DNA of 64,000 nt from UBA2108 sp002713215. Its GTDB lineage: Bacteria > Bacteroidota > Bacteroidia > Flavobacteriales_G > Salibacteraceae. Positions 28,301-39,600 of the stretch are shown here, one piece after another. The notes beneath the pieces were generated by a model. It was given only the letters and a program-made list of their open reading frames with translations, was not told where the DNA came from and did not search any database. Numbering within the stretch: the stretch's first letter is position 1; the number at the start of each line of letters is the position of its first letter. The stretch is from positions 31,162-95,161 of the forward strand of contig CALAPY010000091.1 in NCBI GenBank assembly GCA_937891015.1. The letters are read 5' to 3'. The position numbers were made by a program, and so were the translations under genes.

Positions 28301-31300
28301 TCCATTGACTCCGGTATAGGTAATGGTATGATTGTCTACTCCTGCTACCATTGGATTAAAAGTACCACTAGCTGTATCGGTAATTCCCTTACCGGTATAG
28401 TAAGAAATGCTTCCGGTTGTGGCACCCGCATTTAGGTTATAAGGCGATTTGTTTTCGCAAACTGCAGCCAAACTCGATAAGGATACGGTTGGATACGGAT
28501 TTACCTTAAAAGTAGTATCGGCATAATCGGTACAACCGGTGCTTCCTACCGTATACGTATAGCGAATAACGCTACTTCCGGTACCGGCCAATAGTGGACT
28601 AAATACCGAATCGTTAACCATACCCGGACCGGTGAATTTACCACCCAGGGGAAGGCCTAATTTTAAGGTTTGATTTCCGTCATTGAGGCAGTAGGTTGCT
28701 GCTGTAATGCTAACAACAGGTACGGAATCGACCTGAATTTTACCTGAAGTAGAAGTTGTACAGGAATTGGAATTTACATAGGTATAAACCAGCGAATGGC
28801 TTCCAATACTGGCCAGTGCAGGATTAAAGCTGTTGCTCACTATGGCTGGTAGTGCATTGTAAGTTCCTCCACCCGGATTTCCAAAACCCAGGGTAAACGC
28901 GGGCTCGTTTTTACAAACCTGCTGATAGCTGGCAGGTATATTCAATGAAACCGCCGTGGTGTCGTGCACATCGATAACCTGTGACAGGGTATCGGTACAA
29001 CCCAGGAGGTTAGTAAAAATGTATTCTATGGTATCTTTTCCAAGTCCTGCCTGAACCGGATCGTATTCGTTACTGTTTTTCACTCCCTTACCTCTGTATA
29101 GGAAGCTTCCACTGTTGATTGATCCCTGGCTGAGGGTATCCAACCCAACGTTGATACAGTAATCCGGAATTAGTCCTAGGGTGATTGGGGTAAGGCTATC
29201 GACACTAACCGAAACGGAATCTTTATTGGAACAACCTGTGGTACTGCTTGTAAAGGAGTATGTAATGAGGTTTGATGATCGTACCCCTGCAACGGAAGGG
29301 CTAAATACTCCTGATGTATCCACTCCATTACCGGTATATATTCCACCCGACGGACTTCCACCGGTGAGTGCTAAAGCAGTATCGTTGATACAAATGCTGC
29401 TAAACGGCAAGTTTAGGGTTACACCCGGAAGCGAATCTACCGTTATGGTATCGGTGGCAAAATTTGAACATCCGTTTGCATCGGTATAGGTATAGGTAAT
29501 CACATGATTTCCGAAACCGGTGCTGTCGGAAAGAAATTCCGTTTTGGTTGAATCCAATCCGGGTCCGGAAAATACTCCACCCAATGGAAAATAACCGGAT
29601 AAAATGACCGGAACGGCATCTTCACATCTTCTTAAAACCGAATCGGGTAAGGTAAATCCGACGACAGGATAGTCAAATACCGTGGTCAGGTTAGAAACGG
29701 TATCAGAACATCCATTTCCGGGCGAGGTATACGAGTATTTAACGGTATCTAAACCTACACCAGATAAGGAGGGAACCAACGAATCGTTTCGGACTCCTCT
29801 ACCAAACCAATAATTTCCACCGCCTGGTGTACCGGTAGTTAATTTGATATTATCTGCATTTACGCAAATGGATAAATTGGGCAAAGCAACAATTGGGATG
29901 GTATCTATGGTCACTTTAATGGAACCACTGCTTACACAGGAATTGGTATCCGTTACGGAATATTGCAGGGTATCTATACCTGTTGCGAGAAACGGGTTGT
30001 AGTAATTACCAACCAATGCGGAGCTACCTGTATAAGAACCCGTATATCCAGCCGCAGTTACCGCAGGTGCCTGTTTCAACAAGAAGGTTCCTCCATTGCT
30101 ACAAACGCTGGTATCGGAGAGAACCACAGGCAATGTATCGTTTATGGTTACGGTTCGGTATGCTGTATCGGAACATCCATTTAGCGAAGTATACTGATAT
30201 CCAATCGTATCGGAGTTAGTTCCAACCAACTGAGGGTTATAAGTACCGATGGTATCGTTAACAATTCCGAGTGAGCTAAAGAACATTCCCCCTTTTGGAC
30301 CGTGTTCTGTAATGGTATCTACTACTCCATTGGAGCAGTAATCTACAATGGGAGAAACGGTAACTGTAGGAGCTGCTTTAACCACAGCCACAGTGTCAAT
30401 TACTCCACCACAACCATTACTATCTACATAAGAATAGGATAAGGGATAAGAACCGGCCAATCCGGGAAGCAGAATCGTATCGTTAGATACCAAAGCACCT
30501 ATGTATTTTCCGCCTTTGGGTGTGGCAATATCGAGTACAAACGAACTTGAATTGGTACAAATTAATCCGGGGTCTTTTGTAAAGCTTACCGTAGGGACGG
30601 CAAACACATCGAGTTTAATGGTGTCGCTTCCTCTACATCCTTTTAGATCGGTCATGATTACCACGTAGGTAGAAGCCGAATCGACCGTAATAGCGGGCGC
30701 GGTTTCTCCAATGTTCCAACTGTAGGCTGCTTGCGGATCTACCACGGCCGAAATGGTTATGGTCTGGCCTACACAAATGGAAGTATCTGCCGGTAAATTG
30801 GGTTTGGGTGCAGTATCAATTGCCAGTGTTATCGAAGCTGAATCGATGCAATAATTCGAATCGCGAACCTCAACGGTATAGGTTCCTGCAAAACTTGAAT
30901 TTACACCTGCCCGTCTGGGATTTTGTACCGAGTCTACAAACGAATTGGGGCCAAACCAACGATATGTTTTACCCCCTATAGCATTCAATTTTAAGGAATC
31001 GCCATCACACGCAACCACAGAAGGAATTCCGGCAATTGGATTGGGGTTGGTTTTTACCGTATCGATAGTAACATTGTTGGAAGGGTCGTCGTCCAAATAA
31101 CCATTGAGTGTATCTATTTGTGCTTTTATTATGTAGTTCACATTCGGTGAGAAATTATATGCTCCCCCCCTTACCCAGGCAGCAGAATCTTTTTTCAGGG
31201 TATCCGAAATAGAAACGGCTCCCAAATCCTGGTAGGCTCCACCAAACACTTTAGCAAAAACAGAAAGCTTGGCATCCGTTATTGTTGAATCGCTGATGTT

Positions 31301-34300
31301 TTTTACAAAGGCCGAAATGGTGTGGGAACCTGCACATAGCGTATCTACCCGTATTGAATCTACCCGAACATCGTATTTAATTCCCTGGAATTGGTAAGCA
31401 CCAATATCCGGATTAGGCGTTCTCGAGCTATCCAAAATGTCCTTACTAATTCCCGTAACTACACTTCCTTTGTTGTCTAGTGAGGCTCGATAAGGTTTAA
31501 GCAGTGTATCGGATAAAAAATACGGATCAATCGAAAGGGAATTGGATTCGTAACTTGCTCCTTGTATTGCACTTAAATTGGCATACTTAGTTGTTCCATA
31601 TTGCGCTAGCGTATCATTTGTAGAATACAAATTGTTATACGTTGAGGTAGCAGTGGCATCTGTTGAAATTGCATAGGTTTCTCCCATACTTTCAACAACG
31701 ATGTTATTGTTTGACAATACAACTCCCGAACCTGAAACGGATAATCCCGTACCATTTCCTGAAGGATAGGCAGTTGTTCTCTCAATATAAATGGTATTGT
31801 GATGAACCAGAACCGTATCTGTGCCTCCTGGTGAACTGCTTATATTCATCCCCACTAAATCACTTCCTTTCTTGGCCTTTAAATGAATGGAGTTGTTATA
31901 AAATTCGTAATGATTATTTTCATTACCTACCGTTCCTAAAACATCTATGGCATGTAACCTTGCCTGTGAATCGAAATCTATGTAGTTATTGTAAACAAAT
32001 GCCCTCTTTGCTGTAAGCGCCATAACACCCGTCCAGGAATTTGATGCGGGCGGCCTGCTGAGATTGTTATCGTAAACCTGAACCTCCATGGCTTGCAAAG
32101 CAAATGGTTGACGCCCTGCAATCACCTCACAATCATGAACAGACACAAAAGTTTGAAACTGATTGGCACCACCAAGGTGTACCGCTTCGTGATCAAAATG
32201 GCATTTTTTCACTTCCAGACTATCTACATTTCCATCTGTCTTGCGAATTGCATAACGAAAGTTATTCGTGCCAAAAAATTTGCAATCGTCAATTTCCATA
32301 TTGGAAATGTTAGACCCTGTAAAAGCAATATAGGGTCTTGTTAGATTAGCACCAAAATCACTAAATGATATTCCTTTAATGGTGATGTAACCGGATTCTG
32401 AAATTTCCCATAAACCATCACGACCAGAAGCCGTGCTATCCGCCAATAGTACTGAGTCGGTATTTGCCGGGTCCGCCTGGAAAGTTACCCTTCCACTATC
32501 TCCCACATTGTATATTTCGGTTAAGGTCAAGGTTTCATTATACGTTCCTTGTCTGATATTAAAGGTTACGTCATCACAAATACCCAAATTATTGAGGTCA
32601 GCTACGGCAGCTGAAATGGTTGCATAATCCGGAGAACTTCCTCCAATGGTTTTTGTCCCACTTAATCCATCACATACATAGGTGTATTCGTAGGCGCCAA
32701 CGCTTGGTTTGGTTAGGCTTCTGGAACTATCACGAATGTCGGCTGTAATCCCCACAATTGGAGTTCCTGCAGATTCAAGATCTGATACACGAGGAATGAG
32801 GGTACTATCGTTTTTAAATCTTGGATTAACAGTTAAGGAATTGCTATCTAATCCAATCGCCCGGGTTGCCGTCAAAGTCGTATAGTAACTAGCGTTGTTA
32901 TTATTCATTAACGTGTCTCCCTGTATGTCATAGTTGTTGTAATCGCTCTTGAAATTTCCAATGGTTCCTAAAAGATCTACCCCATATCCTTCACAGTCCA
33001 TCACTACTATGTTGTTTCTAAATGAGGTATTGGTCATGTTGTTTTGAAACCGCACGCCTACATTATTGCGTTCAGTTGGGCTATCGTGCCGGAGCCAAAC
33101 TGAGTTGTGGTTTATGTTAAGGCCCGTACCTCCAAAATATCGAATGCCCTGCATGGCAGTACCAGTGGTACCCTTATTATATAAAGAAACACTGTTATTA
33201 TAGATATTTGCATTATTAGCGAAGCCCAAAGTGATGCCATAGGTCGCACTTTCGGTTTGGCATACAATGTTATTGTTGTAAATGTCATTCTTATTGCCCA
33301 CAAGACTTACTCCAACTGCATCAGTATTTCCAACAAAACACTTCATGAAATTATTGGCAACAATATTAGAATCGGTACCTAAACTCACCGCTATTGCTGA
33401 TTCGAACCGGTTATTGGTAACGGTTGTGTTTTTACCCGCTGCTATTCGCATTCCATAATAAGAACCAAAAAATTCACAGCTATCCACCTGCAACGTATTG
33501 ACTTTCGCAGAATCAGTAATCCTAATTTGCATGGTTGTGTTTAACCCAAGAAACTTGCAACCCACAAATTCGATATTCGAACAGGAATCCAGCATTTCAA
33601 TGGTTTTGGTATTTGTATAGTTGCTGGGGTTATGGGAAGTAAATGTCAGATTTCTAAAGCGAACCGAAGAAGCTGAAGTTAATTCAATTCCCGCATAATC
33701 ATTTGCAGTTGCCGTATCTAAAAGGATTACATCTGAGCTATTGGCTGGGTCTGAAGTAAACATAATCCAATTTGATGGAGACGAACCAGTTATTGAATCA
33801 ATTTTAAATGATCCATTGTAAGTGCCTTGTCGAAGATGAAATTTAACCGTATCGCTTATCCCCCTGGAATTCAAATCTGCTACAGCTGTAGAAACTGAGT
33901 CGTAATCCGGAGTTGTTCCCCCCACGGTGTAGACTCCTGCCATAGGTGGTTGCACTCCGGTAAATTCATAGGCGCCGATATCAGGAGTAGAAGCATGACG
34001 AGTAACTCCTGCAATGTCCGTAGTAATTCCTGAAATTGTAGTTCCTTTATTGTTAAGGTTTCCGTTATTGGGTATTAGCGAGTCGGTGGCAATAAAATTT
34101 GGGTTTAAGCTCTGGGAATTAGCATCTCTGGAGGTCGCTGTTTTCCAGGCAGCAAGATTAGTTCTTGATCCCGAATTGTAGTATCCCAGAGTAGAGCCTG
34201 AAGTGTAAATATTATTGTAATCACTGGTAGTTGAAACAAAAGATCCATTTACAAAAAAGGCAACACCTCCACCCGAATTAACCAGGTTGTTATTTTTAAA

Positions 34301-36637
34301 ATTTAGATTATTTCCTCCGGAAACGTATAACGCATTGGCATTGAAAGCTGATGTTCCGGAAACTTTAGACGTATTAAAAACAACGTCAATGTAGGTTGAA
34401 CTCGTTATTGAAAGTCCTTTTTCTATAAACGAAACTGAGCTCGTATTAATATTTCTATATGTATTGTTACTAACTATAATCTTGTCTGAAACCGATCCAG
34501 TCATGTTCCATAGATCGATACCATATGAACCTCCAGTTGTTTGATTTTCAACCTTGTTGAGTTCAATTCTACTTTTTCCAGATAAGTCTTTAACGTAGAT
34601 ACCCCATTGCGAACTCGAATAACTTGTACCTGTAATACTATTTTTTATTAGTTGCAAGGAATCTTGATACTGGATATCCAATGAACGAAGCCTAAAGTTC
34701 GTTATCGTGTTGTTTTCCAATACATTTCCCTTTTCATTTGATCCAAGGGTACCTCCCATAACCAAGGTGTAATACCCATTTTTGAGGGTTGAGTTTTTTA
34801 TACTGCAGTAATTCGCTTCATTGGCCGCTCCGCTCGTATGAAAAATCAGGGTATAATTAAACCCATTCCCTGTTTTACCTTCCAGAGCACAAGTATCTAT
34901 GTTAATATAGTCTGTCCCTCCAGTATATTTTACCACTGTACTAAAGGAAGTTCCGGTATTTTTCATGACTAGGTTAACCAGGTTTATATAATCTGCCTTA
35001 TTAAAGCTAATCGTATAATTGGTGGCAGAACTACTTGCTGCAACCGCAATTATTGGTGCAGTACTGGCAGAAGGATCTTTCTGAAAAGTGATCGTATTTG
35101 TTGCGCTGGCTCCCGCAATAGAATCGATTTCTACTTGCTCGTTGTAAGTTCCGGAGCGAATATTAAAAATTACAGGACCTTTAACACCATGACTATCCAG
35201 CGCAGCATCAGCCAACGTAATGCTTATATAATCAGGAGTTGTTCCTCCAATGGTGTATGTACCGGAAAGCCTTGAATCTGCAATCTTATTTGCGCCAATG
35301 GTAGGTGGGTTTGACCTCGAAGCCCCATCAACGTCAGTTGTTATGTTGGAGTTATGCAATCCGGCTCCAATCAATGCTGTATTAGTGGAGTAATAATTGG
35401 ATGTAGAATCCACGAATTGTGGATTTACATTAATGCCGTTCGCTACCTGACTTGTAGCCGTCTTCCATGCAGTTAAGGTGGCCCTATTGGACCCATTATA
35501 GGCAAGGTTTGAAGAATTCGAGTAATAGCAATTATAGTCAAGTGTGATGCTGGAAAGACCCGCTGCATTATTCACATAAAATGCATAGGCCAAAGAAGAC
35601 GAACCTGCAGCATAGAATATATTGTTGCGAATGAAGGCGTTTGTATTGTTTGCCATATTGATGGGGTGGCAGGTGCTGTTTCCATCGGCATAACAAGTAT
35701 TGAATTCAATATCCATGTAGGAGCATGAAGAGGTTTCAATGGTTCTTGCCGTTGTTGGTCCAATAATGGACAATATGTTATTGACTATTTTTCCCCGGTT
35801 ACCCGTAGTATTGGTGGAACTGGTTATTGCAATTGCACGTCCGTAACCCGATGCAGCACTTACTAATATTTTATTTGCGCTTATCTCAATGCCACCACCA
35901 CAACTACTTATCCTTAAACCATGTAGGTCAGATGTAGCTCGAAAGTTCCTGATAGTATTGCCAATTATGGAAACACTATCCTGTAACTGAAGGTAAATTC
36001 CTGTTTTATTAACCGAATCAATTAAATTATTTTCAAATCTTAATCTGTCCCCTGCTTCACTTGAACCGCTGGCCAAGAGGTACAGTCCAATATCACCACC
36101 TTTAATGGTCGAATTTTTAATGGTCAAATCATCTACCGATCCTGCACTAAAATTGTCGTATAGGCAATAACCATTTGTATTTAAGGTGTTTATTATAGAA
36201 CAACTATCGATGGTAATGTTTGAGTTGGTATCTCTAAAATTTATAACAGAGGTAAATATCGTATTTAAAACCTTGAAATTTAACGACTTAAGCTCAATGT
36301 AATTGCATTTAAGAAATCTACATATATACAATTTACTTGTAGGGCTAAACTGGATGTTTACCTCCCCGGAAGTATTGGGTTCTTTCTGAAATGTAATCGT
36401 ATTAGTAGATGAAGTACCGGTAACCGAATCAATTGAAAATTGTTCATTATAGGTACCCGGGCGAATATTGAATGTGACAGCACCGTTTACACCGCTGCTA
36501 TTTAAAGCGCTTACAGCGGCACTTATGGTTGCATAGTCGGGAGTAGTTCCACCAACCGTTTTGGTACCGCTCAACTGGGCAAAGCCCAATTGCAGGAAAA
36601 ATAAAAATACCAATATGCCTGTCCACTTCTTTACCAT
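25388..36637 (-). CDS. Giant T9SS type A adhesin with four beta-helix modules, Ig-like and SprB repeats
   Basis: A 3749-residue secreted protein. The signal peptide is MVKKWTGILVFLFFLQLGFA. Four right-handed beta-helix modules follow (about residues 22-1750), each beginning GGT(T/S)PDY..I..A, then F.(I/L)R.GTYN, and three of them closing with (I/V)GAY.(F/Y). A CARDB-like domain (VRVDSIRVDTLCAGSHTISA, then FVKN) comes next, then two Ig-like domains, 14 two-cysteine Ig-like repeats (~2010-3095), one Ig-like domain, and four SprB-type repeats (GYISV...W(S)NG/SDG...G.Y.V.V.D..GC). A fibronectin-like pair and a type A sorting domain (VYPNPSNGEF, then LRVYDVRGK and MYYLQV) end the protein. It probably sits on the cell surface as an adhesin. 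A GGTAGAGGAAGA segment just before the ATG is a plausible ribosome site; the gap from the upstream stop is 17 bp. Confidence 0.9.
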   Translation of the reverse strand: MVKKWTGILVFLFFLQLGFAQLSGTKTVGGTTPDYATISAAVSALNSSGVNGAVTFNIRPGTYNEQFSIDSVTGTSSTNTITFQKEPNTSGEVNIQFSPTSKLYICRFLKCNYIELKSLNFKVLNTIFTSVINFRDTNSNITIDSCSIINTLNTNGYCLYDNFSAGSVDDLTIKNSTIKGGDIGLYLLASGSSEAGDRLRFENNLIDSVNKTGIYLQLQDSVSIIGNTIRNFRATSDLHGLRISSCGGGIEISANKILVSAASGYGRAIAITSSTNTTGNRGKIVNNILSIIGPTTARTIETSSCSYMDIEFNTCYADGNSTCHPINMANNTNAFIRNNIFYAAGSSSLAYAFYVNNAAGLSSITLDYNCYYSNSSNLAYNGSNRATLTAWKTATSQVANGINVNPQFVDSTSNYYSTNTALIGAGLHNSNITTDVDGASRSNPPTIGANKIADSRLSGTYTIGGTTPDYISITLADAALDSHGVKGPVIFNIRSGTYNEQVEIDSIAGASATNTITFQKDPSASTAPIIAVAASSSATNYTISFNKADYINLVNLVMKNTGTSFSTVVKYTGGTDYINIDTCALEGKTGNGFNYTLIFHTSGAANEANYCSIKNSTLKNGYYTLVMGGTLGSNEKGNVLENNTITNFRLRSLDIQYQDSLQLIKNSITGTSYSSSQWGIYVKDLSGKSRIELNKVENQTTGGSYGIDLWNMTGSVSDKIIVSNNTYRNINTSSVSFIEKGLSITSSTYIDVVFNTSKVSGTSAFNANALYVSGGNNLNFKNNNLVNSGGGVAFFVNGSFVSTTSDYNNIYTSGSTLGYYNSGSRTNLAAWKTATSRDANSQSLNPNFIATDSLIPNNGNLNNKGTTISGITTDIAGVTRHASTPDIGAYEFTGVQPPMAGVYTVGGTTPDYDSVSTAVADLNSRGISDTVKFHLRQGTYNGSFKIDSITGSSPSNWIMFTSDPANSSDVILLDTATANDYAGIELTSASSVRFRNLTFTSHNPSNYTNTKTIEMLDSCSNIEFVGCKFLGLNTTMQIRITDSAKVNTLQVDSCEFFGSYYGMRIAAGKNTTVTNNRFESAIAVSLGTDSNIVANNFMKCFVGNTDAVGVSLVGNKNDIYNNNIVCQTESATYGITLGFANNANIYNNSVSLYNKGTTGTAMQGIRYFGGTGLNINHNSVWLRHDSPTERNNVGVRFQNNMTNTSFRNNIVVMDCEGYGVDLLGTIGNFKSDYNNYDIQGDTLMNNNNASYYTTLTATRAIGLDSNSLTVNPRFKNDSTLIPRVSDLESAGTPIVGITADIRDSSRSLTKPSVGAYEYTYVCDGLSGTKTIGGSSPDYATISAAVADLNNLGICDDVTFNIRQGTYNETLTLTEIYNVGDSGRVTFQADPANTDSVLLADSTASGRDGLWEISESGYITIKGISFSDFGANLTRPYIAFTGSNISNMEIDDCKFFGTNNFRYAIRKTDGNVDSLEVKKCHFDHEAVHLGGANQFQTFVSVHDCEVIAGRQPFALQAMEVQVYDNNLSRPPASNSWTGVMALTAKRAFVYNNYIDFDSQARLHAIDVLGTVGNENNHYEFYNNSIHLKAKKGSDLVGMNISSSPGGTDTVLVHHNTIYIERTTAYPSGNGTGLSVSGSGVVLSNNNIVVESMGETYAISTDATATSTYNNLYSTNDTLAQYGTTKYANLSAIQGASYESNSLSIDPYFLSDTLLKPYRASLDNKGSVVTGISKDILDSSRTPNPDIGAYQFQGIKYDVRVDSIRVDTLCAGSHTISAFVKNISDSTITDAKLSVFAKVFGGAYQDLGAVSISDTLKKDSAAWVRGGAYNFSPNVNYIIKAQIDTLNGYLDDDPSNNVTIDTVKTNPNPIAGIPSVVACDGDSLKLNAIGGKTYRWFGPNSFVDSVQNPRRAGVNSSFAGTYTVEVRDSNYCIDSASITLAIDTAPKPNLPADTSICVGQTITISAVVDPQAAYSWNIGETAPAITVDSASTYVVIMTDLKGCRGSDTIKLDVFAVPTVSFTKDPGLICTNSSSFVLDIATPKGGKYIGALVSNDTILLPGLAGSYPLSYSYVDSNGCGGVIDTVAVVKAAPTVTVSPIVDYCSNGVVDTITEHGPKGGMFFSSLGIVNDTIGTYNPQLVGTNSDTIGYQYTSLNGCSDTAYRTVTINDTLPVVLSDTSVCSNGGTFLLKQAPAVTAAGYTGSYTGSSALVGNYYNPFLATGIDTLQYSVTDTNSCVSSGSIKVTIDTIPIVALPNLSICVNADNIKLTTGTPGGGNYWFGRGVRNDSLVPSLSGVGLDTVKYSYTSPGNGCSDTVSNLTTVFDYPVVGFTLPDSVLRRCEDAVPVILSGYFPLGGVFSGPGLDSTKTEFLSDSTGFGNHVITYTYTDANGCSNFATDTITVDSLPGVTLNLPFSSICINDTALALTGGSPSGGIYTGNGVDTSGVFSPSVAGVRSSNLITYSFTSSTTGCSNKDSVSVSVDSLTPITLGLIPDYCINVGLDTLSQGSINSGSFLYRGKGVKNSNEYDPVQAGLGKDTIEYIFTNLLGCTDTLSQVIDVHDTTAVSLNIPASYQQVCKNEPAFTLGFGNPGGGTYNALPAIVSNSFNPALASIGSHSLVYTYVNSNSCTTSTSGKIQVDSVPVVSITAATYCLNDGNQTLKLGLPLGGKFTGPGMVNDSVFSPLLAGTGSSVIRYTYTVGSTGCTDYADTTFKVNPYPTVSLSSLAAVCENKSPYNLNAGATTGSISYYTGKGITDTASGTFNPMVAGVDNHTITYTGVNGFGCSNSTIQNLRVDSVPTVTLDTLADLCIDATSFKLTGGKPSILGTGVYSGKGVNGNFYYPLFKGVGVDTLIYQFTDLKGCTSSDTQTVAINQLPVITTTSWPSLCIRSDSFVLTGATPIGGKYTGAYFVDTANQKFSPDSVGVFSVRYSYTDSNQCSSYKDQSIQVRELPDVRLAFLNSICKNISPFTLVGGTPIGTTGVYGGNGVVGSNYVPDSAQGGSDSLWYAYTDKFGCSDTAYHMLRLDSATPVTGTPLPELCKGSPNLDLNTYYSPAGGSFSGINIFGSTMFVKSLSAGSYPFVYEFTDTNNCISDIRDTVQIHPNPTLVLSNDTAICDGESLSLSASGGISYSWSTGHQTSSISQSPDTTKLYAVTVTNQFNCESEGSVLVTVHENYSIFTSSTPSVCGSATGVGYISVSRGKSPFQYYWSDGERNPSNTGLVAGSYTVTVEDANSCEQYATVDVSDKNAPDVSLDSIKHNACYSSTEGYISLGISNASLMNISWSNGARQSSISNLNSGIYSVRVVDTSGCTTVKSYEITSPDEVLLSSVLNQPDCDSTDGYIIVDVKGGTPGYTYNWLGQTSTTDSLNGVGAGRYTLVVGDAKQCSDTFDFTLNNSSRPLFKLDSITNVSCGNNNGGIYISSIDSVKSYQWSSGPTSQDLTGVALGTYSVTLTDTSGCKSVDLFTIDPGVPVSAPICYVTYDSASTYNKIVWDTNGTPGVAGYSVVRESAVKGVYFNLTQVLKGAKPEFIDSSLNTSFNVGNYSIRTYDNCGVESDAAPIHKSVLLSTEKISDQIIQLNWSTYQGLSINGYYIFRYSTSEGFRLLDSTSANVRSYNDFNVLRDEHSLFYFVMVRSTGPCAPSGSVISNYSTNFGTGVYINVPEIASEVGYSVYPNPSNGEFNIRFQGHSVDPILLRVYDVRGKIVTEKTLKEASPNESYSLKLLEVSDGMYYLQVVSNGKVSTVQLLINQ
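26240..27125 (-). repeat. Four SprB-type repeats
   Basis: Four copies of ~70-75 residues showing the SprB repeat pattern: an initial cysteine, GYISV or GGIYI strand, W(S)xG, then a G.Y.V.V.D.(S/N)GC ending. SprB repeats are named for the gliding adhesin SprB of Flavobacterium. The array sits just before the fibronectin-like pair and sorting domain; an equivalent four-copy array occupies the same place in the giant neighbour. Confidence 0.75.
27345..30610 (-). repeat. Fourteen two-cysteine Ig-like repeats in the 3749-residue adhesin
   Basis: Repeats of about 75-80 residues. Consensus features: a proline-containing start (P.V.(L/F)), a cysteine near position 15, then F.L..G.P.GG.Y.G.GV, F.P..AG.G...I.Y.YTD..GC.D, with the second cysteine in the last strand. 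Two conserved cysteines per unit suggest a disulfide-linked beta-sandwich. Identity between units is moderate, so the array is old or diversified. The same repeat occurs 16 times in the giant neighbour and 6 times in the type B protein. Confidence 0.8.
31390..36575 (-). repeat. Four tandem beta-helix (PbH1-type) modules
   Basis: Approximate module limits are 36575-35285, 35280-33965, 33955-32685 and 32675-31390, each ~430 residues. Every module opens with a G-T-x-T-(I/V)-G-G-x-(T/S)-P-D-Y signature and an F.(I/L)R.GTYN strand. Ladder-like short strands follow with many Asn residues (for example N..I.NNN), as in parallel beta-helix proteins. A related single module stands near the visible N-terminus of the neighbouring giant protein, so the module has been duplicated within and between the two genes. 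Confidence 0.8.
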
Positions 36638-36654
36638 TCTTCCTCTACCAGTCT

Positions 36655-39600
36655 CTAGTGGGTTATCTGAATTTTTACAATTTTATTTTCTTCACCATTA
36701 GAAATTCTTAATTGATACATTCCCACTGCTAAATCAGGAATACTTACCGGAACACTTACAAATCCACTTGCATTTTGTTCCGTGATCTCCCATACCAGTT
36801 TTCCTCTTAAATCCAACAACTGAACAGAAATGTCCCCTGTCTTTTTCGAAACCAAATCGATAATAAACTCTCCGGTATTTGGGTTTGGATAAACCCGTTC
36901 AACTTCTACGTTTTCGACCGGATCAATTCCGCTAATAAAGGAACCAAAGTCGGGTGAGAAATTGGAGTAACTATGATCGTAGAACGGATCGGAAGAGCCA
37001 CAAGTATTAGCCAACAATGCCCGAACCACATACTCAATTCGGGTATGTTCAAAGTCTTCTGATTTTATTACATAATTGTTAACGGTACCCGGAAGAGAGT
37101 TTAATACCGTAGTTCCCTGCTCGGTTACTCTTAATATGTCGTAAGCAACTACACTCTCACCTATGTAGTTGGTCCACTCCAGATTAATGGTTCCATCGTG
37201 GTGTATGCTACCATTCAGGTAAATGGTTTTGTGCATTGAACTCAATACTGTGGTATTTCCACAATTGTCCTCTGCTGAAATCATATATCCCTTAGGACCA
37301 CTGTAGAAAGATGAGGAAGAATCGGTAAGAATATCCACGCTTGCCGGACGCGACATTACCGCCATGTTGATGGAGCTTCCAACTACTTCCTTAACCAGAC
37401 TCACCGTAGTAAACTTGGCTGGATCTACTTTGTGTAATACTTTAACCAATCGCGTGGCTGTATCTACGGTAACCATACAAATGGGCTGAGTAGCCGATAG
37501 TGTATTTGGCACTTTAATAAGCTCTGTAGCCGTACAATTTGCAGAATCGGTTATTGAAACCGTATAATTTCCACCTTGCAATGAAGTTAAGCTCATAACA
37601 GAATCGCCATTGCTCCACAATACTTTAGTAATGGAGTCGGCAACCACGTCAATATCAATCTCTCCTTTAGCTATTCCGCAAGCTGTTGGAAGTACCCGAA
37701 TAACATCAATTTGTGGCGCACCGGAATCGCTAACGGTAACGAACAGGGAATCACTACATCCATTGGCATCGCTAATTTCAACAGCATAAGCACCGGCACC
37801 AATATTTCTTAAGGTATCACCGTTAAATCCGGTTGACCATTTAAAGGTTTTAGTACCTGTTCCACCACTTACATCTGCAGATATCCAGGCATTGGCAGAG
37901 TCACAACTTGACTGTTGAGTAATTGCTGTTGCGCGGAGTTTTGCAGGTGCGGTTATCGTAAAATCTCTAACAGCGACACAACCGGTACCGTCTTCCAATA
38001 CCACGGTATAAAGACCCGCACTTAATCCACTTATGTCTTCGGTAACCGCTCCGTTGCTCCACTTAACCTTAACTCCTAAGCCAACAATGGTAATGTCAAT
38101 GGCACCATTTTTAGCATCGTAGCAATCAGGATTCGTAACCGAATTAACCAAAATTTGAGGTCCGGTTTGATCCACCACATTTACATTAGTTGCTTCTTCA
38201 CAACTGTTGGCATCGGTAACACTTACAAAGTATTTTCCAGAACGTAGGTTCGTAATTAAATTCAGATTGGAACCCGTGCTCCATTGGTATTTATAAGGAG
38301 CCAAACCACCCTGAGCTACCACTGAAGCAGCACCATTAGCCTGGTTACACTCGCTCTTCTGACTGGTTGCAGTCAGTTGAATTCTTGGATAAAGTGAAAC
38401 TTTAACGCTCTTAGTGGAGGCACATCCAATTGAATCGGTAGCAACTACTGAATAAACCGAAGTAGCTTTTGGTGCAACAGATAAACTGTCGTTAAACGAT
38501 CCGGTGTTCCATTGATAACTGGCACGTGATCCGGCATTGCTTGCCCATACTGAAGCAGTTTCACCATAACAAATGGCAGTATCGTTAGAAACCTGGAGTG
38601 GTGGATTCGATTTAATGTTTACCATTTGTGTATCGGAAGCTGAACACCCAATACTATCGGTAAGCGTATATATAATGTCATGTCCACCTATTCCCGCAGA
38701 AGCCGTGTACAATTGCCCCCCAAATACTCCTTTTCCGGAATAATTACCACCTGCAGGTATACCTCCCTGAAGCTGAACAATGCTAGTGCTGGCGCAAACC
38801 ACAGGATCTTCTAGAGACAACATAACCGTTGGTGATGGCACTACGCCTACCACACGAGTTACCGTATCCGAACATCCATTGATATCTGTGAATTTGTACA
38901 CCACTTTATGGTTACCCACACCAAAGTTTGATCCTGCAAATCGATTTTGAGCAATTGGGTTTCCAAGAGAATCAGTATATACACCCCCGCTTGGGATACC
39001 AAAACTAAGGACCTTATTATCGTTAAAACAAATGGGGCTCTCAGGTCCAACAAATACTGAAGGTTTAGGATTAACGACAACGGTCTGAGTAGCACTGTCT
39101 GCACAAGTATAACCATTGAGCGTGTCGTGGTAGGCATAGCGGATGGTATGTGTTCCTATTCCAACACTGTCAATTCGAAGTACGCTGTCGTTGTATACAC
39201 CGTTTCCACTGTATATCCCATAACCTGAATTAGCCGTAACGGAAGCGATGTTCAATACCAAGCTATCGTCGTTCTCACACAAAGAAGCCATGGCCTGTAA
39301 ACTAATGGATGGAGCAGCTTTCACTTGAACAACCCTATTGGTATCATCTGAACAACCATTATTATCTGTAAATCGGTAATTCAATGTGGTAGTCCAGTTG
39401 AGTGTACCACTACTGCCCGACTTACTTAAAGAAGGATAAAACAATCCAGCAATTACTCCATTTCCTGAATAAACTCCGGTACCCTGAAGTGATGGTTTAC
39501 CTGAATTTAATTTAATAGGTGCTTCGTTGCCACAGAACCCTCGAAGCGTATCAAAAGTAACGGTTGGTACTGTATCCACAATCATAACTCCTCTGGCTGT